From: a virus | Strand: one strand, 5' to 3' | IMG/VR virus record: IMGVR_UViG_3300048125_000093 | Location: 1 to 20,204 of that record | Length of the DNA: 20,204 bases | Shown: piece by piece, positions 14,375-20,204 of the stretch | Layout of the letters: every line of letters starts with the position of its first letter | Position numbering within the stretch: the first letter of the stretch is position 1 | The notes under the pieces: generated by a model | What the model was told of the DNA's origin: nothing | Databases searched by the model: none | Seen by the model: the letters and a program-made list of their open reading frames with translations, nothing else | Program-made: the position numbers and the translations under genes

Positions 14375-14605
14375 TTATAAATCATCCTCTGAATCATTGT
14401 CTTCGCTTCTGAATACTAGCAATTCTGTCCCATACTCAATTCCTTCCATTTCAGGATGAGGTGCGGGTAATACGGTCTTTTTTGTCTTCCTAGGTTTATC
14501 AAATTCCTTAAGTGTTGATGTCATCATAGTAAACATGAACGCAAATGTAGCTCCCAATAGACTAACAAAACATATTAAGTATATAAAAACTGTAATTTGA
14601 TTCAT
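14375..14605 (-). CDS. Small inner-membrane protein with HPEME motif
   Basis: 76 residues. One membrane helix (VFIYLICFVSLLGATFAFMF) at 5-25, a basic stretch (KPRKTKKT), the motif HPEMEGIEYGTELLVFR and an acidic tail. The helix plus HPEM...ELLVF layout resembles small proteins found in cyanophages and in picocyanobacteria, of unknown function. Its ATG overlaps the stop of the upstream membrane-protein gene by four bases, so the two are made together and may form a membrane complex. Confidence 0.7.
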   Translation of the reverse strand: MNQITVFIYLICFVSLLGATFAFMFTMMTSTLKEFDKPRKTKKTVLPAPHPEMEGIEYGTELLVFRSEDNDSEDDL

Positions 14606-14883
14606 TTTCTAATCCATCTCGGTAGGTAAAATATAACGAAAGATAGTGCCCAGAAAGTTAATAATGCCATCACATGCATTAATCTATTGGAGTTTACAAT
14701 CAAACCAATAGCTACTAGTCCCATCCAAGTATAGTCAAGTGTACCATGGAATCTATACCATGTGTTTGCACCATACTTTTCAATAAATTTATCTCTTTGT
14801 CTAGAGAACCACGGTGATACGTGTCTCATCATAACGAATCCTTCGTTGAAGAACATAACAAAGAATCCAATCCAAAAAATCAT
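14602..14883 (-). CDS. Small multi-span membrane protein
   Basis: 93 residues with hydrophobic helices at about 1-18, 52-66 and 69-87, and a basic end (PRWIRK). The loop RQRDKFIEKYGANTWYRFHG is hydrophilic. No family recognised. It follows the tail genes with a five-base gap and is translationally coupled to the next membrane protein. It could be a holin-like or accessory membrane protein, but no holin features beyond size and helices are visible. Confidence 0.65.
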   Translation of the reverse strand: MIFWIGFFVMFFNEGFVMMRHVSPWFSRQRDKFIEKYGANTWYRFHGTLDYTWMGLVAIGLIVNSNRLMHVMALLTFWALSFVIFYLPRWIRK

Positions 14884-14888
14884 AGTTT

Positions 14889-15956
14889 TTAATTAAGGTA
14901 AATTAATGCACCAGTAATGCGAACGTTTGCACCAGTGATAGAAACGTCTGCTCCGCCAGTAATACCAACTGCTGCTCCACCAGTAACACTAACTTCTGCA
15001 CCTGCAAGAGTCATGTCACCAGTCGAAGTAGCAGTGAAAGTACCACCTGCAGCAATCGTTGCAGCAGCACCTGCAGTAGCAGTGAAGGCAGCACCAGAAT
15101 TCATGATAGTTGCACCTGCAACAGCATTAGTGCTGATGTTACCTAATACAGATTTTACACTGTATGAAGAAGATCTATCTTTTACTAAAGGAACAGCAAA
15201 TACGCCACCTGCTGCAGTGATGTTAGATACACCACCAATGTATTGTTTATAGTCTCCAGCAATAACATGACTAATATGACCTGGTGAAACAACAGCTTGA
15301 TTAGATCTCGGGTCAAACTGGACTGAAGTTTCTTCTCCAGCACCAAAACTCATCTTCTGACCTAGAATAATATCCTTCTTATTGATTTGTGCAGAGTTGA
15401 TAGCAGTAGCAGCCATCTCAATATCAGACTGAGATTGAATTTTAATAGATCCACCCGCTAAAACTAATTCTTCAACAGCTTCGATTCTAATTATATTTGC
15501 TTTTATAACTCTTTCTGATCCTTTAGCTTCATCTATATGATCTCCATAACATATGATGTTTAATGCTTGTCCATCACCCTGTGGTTTTTGATTATCACCT
15601 TCGTGAAACTCCATATTAACTCTGGCCTCATGCTTATGAAGACCACCAAATGTTGTGATATTTAATCTTCCACTAGCAGCACCTTTATTAGGATCTCTTG
15701 TTCCAGTCATGACAGTAATTCTCCCATCATTATGGAAAGTCATTGCATTATCAGAACCTGCAGGACCATCAATACACAATGCTGTTGTGAGTTTATCTGG
15801 AAGTGTTCTTTCATAGATAGATGCTCTTGTTCTATACCCTTTATAAGCATAACACAACCTAATACCACTGGTATCTTGTGTTTCATCAGGAGTTGATGGT
15901 TTTGCAATACCATCCTTCTTAATATTATTATAAGTTTCTTGTGAAGCAGCTGCCAT
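14889..15956 (-). CDS. Baseplate-associated structural protein with beta-helix-like C-terminus
   Basis: 355 residues. The first 220 residues mix strands and include MTFHNDGRITVMTGTRDPNK and a histidine-rich segment. From about 255 the sequence is a repeating pattern of short strands and glycine or alanine turns (AAGGTFTATSTGDMTLAGAE, VSVTGGAAVGITGGADVSIT) as in triple beta-helix needles of gp5 and VgrG spikes. It follows the gp5-like gene by 12 bases with a strong TAGGAGAT ribosome site. The likely role is a spike or needle completing the hub, inferred from pattern and neighbourhood. No sequence family is certain. Confidence 0.65.
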   Translation of the reverse strand: MAAASQETYNNIKKDGIAKPSTPDETQDTSGIRLCYAYKGYRTRASIYERTLPDKLTTALCIDGPAGSDNAMTFHNDGRITVMTGTRDPNKGAASGRLNITTFGGLHKHEARVNMEFHEGDNQKPQGDGQALNIICYGDHIDEAKGSERVIKANIIRIEAVEELVLAGGSIKIQSQSDIEMAATAINSAQINKKDIILGQKMSFGAGEETSVQFDPRSNQAVVSPGHISHVIAGDYKQYIGGVSNITAAGGVFAVPLVKDRSSSYSVKSVLGNISTNAVAGATIMNSGAAFTATAGAAATIAAGGTFTATSTGDMTLAGAEVSVTGGAAVGITGGADVSITGANVRITGALIYLN

Positions 15957-15968
15957 TATCTACATCTC

Positions 15969-18860
15969 CTAAGGACAATCAACATAACGACCTGTACCAA
16001 TTTTGGTAGAACCAATCTTGGAAAGTCCATCTGTATCTAGACATAATAATGAAGGTAACAATTGTCCTCCATATCCACCACCACCAACGACTTTGACCTC
16101 AGGAAATCCTTCAAAAGTTTTTGTTCTATTAAGAATTCTAGCACCAATTAAAAATCCATCATCATTAATGATAGCTTCTGCTAATCCTGGTTCGTCATTA
16201 ATAAAAATCTCTGGTTTAGTTTTATATCCAATTCCAAATCTAGTAGCGGTAAATGTATCAATGACACATCTCTTGTCATTATCACCAGAGCGATTTTTCT
16301 TATAACCAAATCCTGGTGAGAGGACACGAATTTCAGTTAAGAATCCATTGTCATCTAATAATGCCGTTGCAGTTGCACCAACTCCTTCTCCACCAACGAA
16401 TACGAATGGTGGTTCTGCCCATGGATCGCCAGGATTATCCACAGGAATTTCGATAATACCACCATTATCATCTGTAATTACATCAGGAATATTAATTGCA
16501 GGTGGTCTAAAGTCATCAAATACAATTTCTGTAGAATCACCAACACCTTCGTCAAAATCAGGAAGATTTAAATCTCTTCCTGATACAATCAAAACATCTG
16601 CAGTAGCTCCTTTACCTGTAATAGCAAAGGTTAGATTTTCTGCTTCTTCTACTACACCATCTTCTGCAATACCAATAGTTACTTGTGCTTTACCACTGTT
16701 AATAACAAATGATCCAGTTAGAGAACCATTAATGATATCATCTGATGTAATACCTTGACCGAATAAGTTGTAAAATAAGATAGTTCCATTATCTACATTA
16801 TTAGTAGTAATTGAATAGATAATAAATTCATCTTCTGGACAAATAGATCTGTTAGCTACAACTTCATAAGAAGGTGTGGTGTTAGATGGATCGTCGATAG
16901 GATCATCTGGCGTACCATCTCCATCATCATCAGGAGGAGTCAAAGGATCCTCAGGAACATCAATATCAATTGGATTTTCTGATGGTGGATTGTATGGAGG
17001 ATAATCTTCTTTAAGTGGTTGTGGTGAAATCTCACACTGTGCAACATTTCTTACAAAAAATGATTTAATTCCGCTACTATCAATCGGACTATTTTGTTTA
17101 ATTTTTACAAAAAATTCTTCTATTGATCTATCAGATAGTGGATCTCCAAACGTCCTAATCTCAACAGTTTTTGAAGTTTCTTTTGGTTGAAAACCAACAA
17201 TTGTATTTGCTGATAAGTAATCCTCTACAGGTGTTGCTGTACCTTGTCCATCCAGAGTTTTAAATGTAACAGAGGAAGCAGATTCTAGGTATCCAGAACG
17301 AATAATTGTGAATACAGCAGTATCACCTCTAGTTACTTTAATATCTTGAATATTATATGCAATTTTTGGTCTCTTTGTAGCTAAGTCATCAGGACCTTTT
17401 GGTGTGTATGGTAAAGGAACACCTCCAGTAAATCCAATAGTAGTAAGTGTTAATGGATTTCCAGTATATGCTTCTTCACAAACATACTGTGTATAATCAC
17501 CAGGAGTATCTCCAAATAAATTATCGATACTACTCAAAAGATTATCCAAGAAATCTTCATCATCTTTTTTCCCTTCTTCTTCTCCATTAGTACATGCTTT
17601 CTTGTACTTATTACATGTTTGATCAGGACCAGAACAAGAAATACCAAGAAGTTTTAAAACAAAATTGATAGCTTGACCGATCATATTAAGTGGTTCAGCA
17701 ATAGCACCAAGAATATCTTGTAGAGGTCCTAATATTTTACCAAGTATTTCAGTAATCAACTGATTAATCTTAGAGATGATTCCATTTACAAACTCATCTA
17801 CATGACAAATAGCAGCACGATATGCTTTGTTGACGTAACTCATCAATACATTTGTCAACCATGACATCAAACGTTCACCTAAGTCTGCCATTTGACAACC
17901 AAGGTCTTTCAAAGCATTGTTAAAGAATTCTGTTACAGGAGTTAGAGCATTACCAGATTCATCTGGTCTTAATAATGCCTTTACTAAGTTGTCTACAGCC
18001 TCCTGTAATTGTTGTTTAATATAACCTTTAATCCTTGCTAAGAACTCAGTAACAACACGCTGTGCTTTGTTAATAGATGTTCTTGCCTTAGAGATTGCAC
18101 TGTTTACACCACCACTAACTTTATTAACATAAAAATCTCCAATGTTGCCATTGTTATTCTGTATATCAGATAACATCTGACCAACAATAGAGTTCATCTG
18201 TGTTTTTAAATCTTGGTCTTTGCATTTTTCAGCAACACTTTGACACCACTCTTCTTTTTTTAATCTTTCTGTTGCTGCTGGTGGTACAGGAATGTCTTGT
18301 CTCTTTTCACCATTTTCATCCTCAACTTCTCTTCCTGTAGATAAACCCGAACCTGTTCTAGCACCCTTTTCAGAAACACCTGATGTTTCAGTAGTACCTG
18401 ATTCTGTTACTTCTTCTGCACCATCTTTATATGGGTCAACTTGTGATTTATAACTCTCTCCTGTAACATATGCTTTTCTTTTTGGTCCTGGTGTATTAAC
18501 AATCTTTGTAGCTGCAGGTGTTTGACCAATAGAACCTATAATAATAGGTTTCTGTTTATCTGCGTCTACATAAAATCCAGTTACCCAACAACCTTCAATT
18601 AACTGAGAACATGCACCACCAACATTACCTGGCATGAATGGTGTTGTAACTGGCATCACAACGGTTGCCCATGGCAAAGCAGCAGTAGGAAGAATATCCT
18701 TATTACCAGGATGATCTCCTACAATTCTTACCTTATAACGATATCCACCTTTATTGTTTTTATCGTCATCTACAGTTCCTTCTACTTGTCCAATCCACCA
18801 AGCGTATCCATCGGATCCAATTTGGTGTATAGGTACTAACCGTGATAATGAGTCATCCAT
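15969..18860 (-). CDS. gp5-like baseplate hub protein with Calx-beta domains and no lysozyme domain
   Basis: 963 residues from the ATG at 18860; a TTG at 18866 is also in frame, but the ATG is preferred. Residues 15-115 form the OB-fold of gp5 (RYKVRIVGDHPGNKDILPTA, LPWATVVMPVTTPFMPG, then VTGFYVDADKQKPIIIGSIG). A disordered linker precedes a long helical region (about 207-410, cysteine-containing). Two Calx-beta-like domains follow at about 505-605 (FTIIRSGYLESASSVTFKTL, then TSKTVEI) and 663-762 (DGVVEEAENLTFAITG). The tail has glycine-rich GGxGxGAxAxA repeats. The lysozyme domain of T4 gp5 is not seen. It should trimerise with the gp27-like hub protein encoded just upstream. Confidence 0.8.
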   Translation of the reverse strand: MDDSLSRLVPIHQIGSDGYAWWIGQVEGTVDDDKNNKGGYRYKVRIVGDHPGNKDILPTAALPWATVVMPVTTPFMPGNVGGACSQLIEGCWVTGFYVDADKQKPIIIGSIGQTPAATKIVNTPGPKRKAYVTGESYKSQVDPYKDGAEEVTESGTTETSGVSEKGARTGSGLSTGREVEDENGEKRQDIPVPPAATERLKKEEWCQSVAEKCKDQDLKTQMNSIVGQMLSDIQNNNGNIGDFYVNKVSGGVNSAISKARTSINKAQRVVTEFLARIKGYIKQQLQEAVDNLVKALLRPDESGNALTPVTEFFNNALKDLGCQMADLGERLMSWLTNVLMSYVNKAYRAAICHVDEFVNGIISKINQLITEILGKILGPLQDILGAIAEPLNMIGQAINFVLKLLGISCSGPDQTCNKYKKACTNGEEEGKKDDEDFLDNLLSSIDNLFGDTPGDYTQYVCEEAYTGNPLTLTTIGFTGGVPLPYTPKGPDDLATKRPKIAYNIQDIKVTRGDTAVFTIIRSGYLESASSVTFKTLDGQGTATPVEDYLSANTIVGFQPKETSKTVEIRTFGDPLSDRSIEEFFVKIKQNSPIDSSGIKSFFVRNVAQCEISPQPLKEDYPPYNPPSENPIDIDVPEDPLTPPDDDGDGTPDDPIDDPSNTTPSYEVVANRSICPEDEFIIYSITTNNVDNGTILFYNLFGQGITSDDIINGSLTGSFVINSGKAQVTIGIAEDGVVEEAENLTFAITGKGATADVLIVSGRDLNLPDFDEGVGDSTEIVFDDFRPPAINIPDVITDDNGGIIEIPVDNPGDPWAEPPFVFVGGEGVGATATALLDDNGFLTEIRVLSPGFGYKKNRSGDNDKRCVIDTFTATRFGIGYKTKPEIFINDEPGLAEAIINDDGFLIGARILNRTKTFEGFPEVKVVGGGGYGGQLLPSLLCLDTDGLSKIGSTKIGTGRYVDCP

Positions 18861-18862
18861 AT

Positions 18863-19090
18863 TCAATCTTCATATACTAAACATTCAGGTTCTGATGGAT
18901 TTGAGTCACAAAATAGTTCCAAAGGTGTTGGATCATGATGATCACCTGCTTCAATCTCTTTCTTGTGATGCTCTACATAGTCTTCCAATTCGTGCAACTC
19001 ACCCTCAACATGACGACGTTGATGTGGTGAGGTCATAGGATTGTCAAGGATTTCTTTGTCCTTTTCGATATGCTTTTCGATGCTTTCCAT
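18863..19090 (-). CDS. Small charged protein between hub genes
   Basis: 75 residues, helical and rich in Glu, Lys and His (MESIEKHIEKDKEILDNPMT, EGELHELEDYVEHHKKEIEA), with two cysteines near the end (CDSNPSEPEC). Not recognised. It lies between the two hub genes and ends within three bases of the gp5-like ATG. A weak AAAGGAAG ribosome site stands 12 bases before the ATG. It may be a chaperone or assembly factor of the hub; this rests only on position. Confidence 0.65.
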   Translation of the reverse strand: MESIEKHIEKDKEILDNPMTSPHQRRHVEGELHELEDYVEHHKKEIEAGDHHDPTPLELFCDSNPSEPECLVYED

Positions 19091-19111
19091 AAGTAGGTAA
19101 CTTCCTTTAGT

Positions 19112-19121
19112 TATTTATTTA
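19112..19121 (-). promoter_or_regulatory. Weak late promoter-like box before the small hub gene
   Basis: The minus strand reads GTAAATAAATA, overlapping the stop of the gp27-like gene and lying about 25 bases before the ATG at 19090. It is similar to, but not the same as, the TATAAATA late box. Confidence 0.25.
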
Positions 19122-20204
19122 CTATGTGTGGACACTTTATCCTTTTGTCCATAAGAGTCTCTCATCAAGCGCAATGTAGTGTAAAATGTACCATTTGATC
19201 CAGATAAAGGATCAAAAGCATGTGTTACTTCTTGAATCAAGTATTGTCCGCTACTCTCCAAGTCGAAAGGTTCGTCCTTTCCTAATGAAGTTGGTAGCTT
19301 ACTGACTAGTCTAACATTAATTTTGTCTCCTGCACATATTTCAGCATTTCCAGGTATTACGATACTACACTTCTGATTTGTAAGTAATCTATACCTTGCT
19401 ATGGATTGTGCCATATAATATTTTTGCCAATCAGCAAATTTTGTTGGAGATTTAGATCTATCTCCTGGTTCTGGTGAAGCAGGTTCAAGTTCATTAGACC
19501 AAGATTCATGATCTAAGTATACTGACATAATTCTACTGGGATAATCAGATAATTCTACATCTTTTACAGGAATTAAAGAAAGAGAATCTTGTCCTCCAAG
19601 ATGTGACATGTTATCATAACTATCTTTAATTTTATAGACATACTCTTCGTATTGCCCTGTTGAATGATTGAAGAATACCATCAAAGAAGAATATTTTCCC
19701 ACTCTTAACGATGTAAGAGTATCAACCTCAGAATCAAAGATAGATTTTTTAATTGTAAATCTTTCATCCGCACCATCTCCAATATTTCCCAATCTCTCCG
19801 TATAAGGTTCATCTGGTCCATCACCCCATGCTTTCACTTGTAATCTATCAGATTTTAGAGGACTTTTCTCATCAGCACATAAAGAATCAACTGCAAAGAA
19901 ATTATATCCTCTACGTGTTTCCCAAAAGAAAAATCCACCACTGCCTTTAATTTGTTGTTCTGATTTATTCTTATTTGATGTATTATTAGTTTCAAACTTA
20001 GCTTTAGGAGAAATACTCTTAACTGCTAGTTGTGTAATAAGATCAAATGGTCTTTTATTATTAGGAATTATTTTGTTTTCAAATAAAGAAGGTTCTGAGA
20101 AAAACTCTTTTTGACTACCAATATATTCTGGTTGTTTTATCATCTTTTTAATAATCCCCTCAGGATTACCTTCCATTACAACATTAACTCTTGTAATTTC
20201 ATTC
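19115..20204 (-). CDS. Baseplate hub subunit, gp27-like, N-terminus outside the window
   Basis: The frame stays open past the internal ATG at 20176 to the right edge (…NEITRVNVVMEGNPEGIIKK), so at least 363 residues are present and the true start is missing. Signatures are RPFDLITQLAVKSISPKAKF, GGFFFWETRRGYNFFAVDSL (tail hub N-terminal domain), CAGDKINVRLVSKLP and the close SGQYLIQEVTHAFDP with TLRLMRDSYG. These fit gp27/gpD-type hub proteins, which form the trimeric ring that holds gp5 and the spike. The gp5-like gene follows after one small gene. Confidence 0.75.
   Translation of the reverse strand, partial: NEITRVNVVMEGNPEGIIKKMIKQPEYIGSQKEFFSEPSLFENKIIPNNKRPFDLITQLAVKSISPKAKFETNNTSNKNKSEQQIKGSGGFFFWETRRGYNFFAVDSLCADEKSPLKSDRLQVKAWGDGPDEPYTERLGNIGDGADERFTIKKSIFDSEVDTLTSLRVGKYSSLMVFFNHSTGQYEEYVYKIKDSYDNMSHLGGQDSLSLIPVKDVELSDYPSRIMSVYLDHESWSNELEPASPEPGDRSKSPTKFADWQKYYMAQSIARYRLLTNQKCSIVIPGNAEICAGDKINVRLVSKLPTSLGKDEPFDLESSGQYLIQEVTHAFDPLSGSNGTFYTTLRLMRDSYGQKDKVSTHSK

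Noticed and set aside
14917-15252. 111-residue plus-strand ORF opposite the beta-helix protein
   Set aside because: Its repetitive Ala/Pro/Val content mirrors the glycine-rich repeats on the coding strand.
16348-16758. 136-residue plus-strand ORF opposite the gp5-like gene
   Set aside because: It is antisense to the Calx-beta and glycine-rich region, Ser/Pro-rich as expected for a shadow frame.

Overview
The window looks like part of a T4-like cyanophage genome (a contractile-tailed myovirus of marine Synechococcus or Prochlorococcus). The reasons are tail-hub genes in T4-like order, a very large structural protein whose N-terminus resembles long cyanophage virion proteins, a phycobilisome chaperone-type gene (cpeT), a short glutaredoxin, three phage tRNA genes without encoded CCA, and a T4-type late promoter box. 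All convincing genes lie on the minus strand, so transcription runs from the right edge to the left edge.

Right part (20204 to 14889): a baseplate hub gene (gp27-like) cut by the window edge, a small charged protein, a 963-residue gp5-like hub protein (OB-fold, helical middle, two Calx-beta-like domains, glycine-rich tail, no lysozyme domain seen), and a 355-residue protein with a beta-helix-like C-terminus. These should form the central hub and spike of the baseplate. Two small membrane proteins follow (14883 to 14375).

Middle part (14374 to 11983): a structured, non-coding 245-base stretch carries a near-consensus sigma70 promoter. It drives a single secreted outer-membrane-type protein (14129 to 13755) that ends at a strong intrinsic terminator. 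Next comes a tightly overlapping run of small genes ending in a glutaredoxin-like protein. A second near-consensus sigma70 promoter lies in the end of the glutaredoxin gene and probably drives the following cluster.

Left-middle part (12383 to 9250): two small proteins, tRNA-Leu(UAA), a small protein coupled to cpeT, tRNA-Thr(UGU), an odd island holding half of a tRNA and an opposite-strand ORF, a ParB-like protein, a UUCG hairpin, tRNA-Asn(GUU) and an HNH endonuclease. This is the accessory part of the window.

Left part (9142 to 1): one open reading frame fills the whole stretch and runs off the edge (at least 3047 residues, C-terminus missing). It starts behind a perfect TATAAATA late promoter box and is a mosaic of three repeated modules: a 22-residue core present seven times without gaps, a 43-residue unit in exact tandem, and a roughly 100-residue beta-rich module. 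No CRISPR array, insertion sequence or rRNA was seen. The interruption-free giant ORF, the tRNA-half island and the two host-type promoters are the most interesting points.
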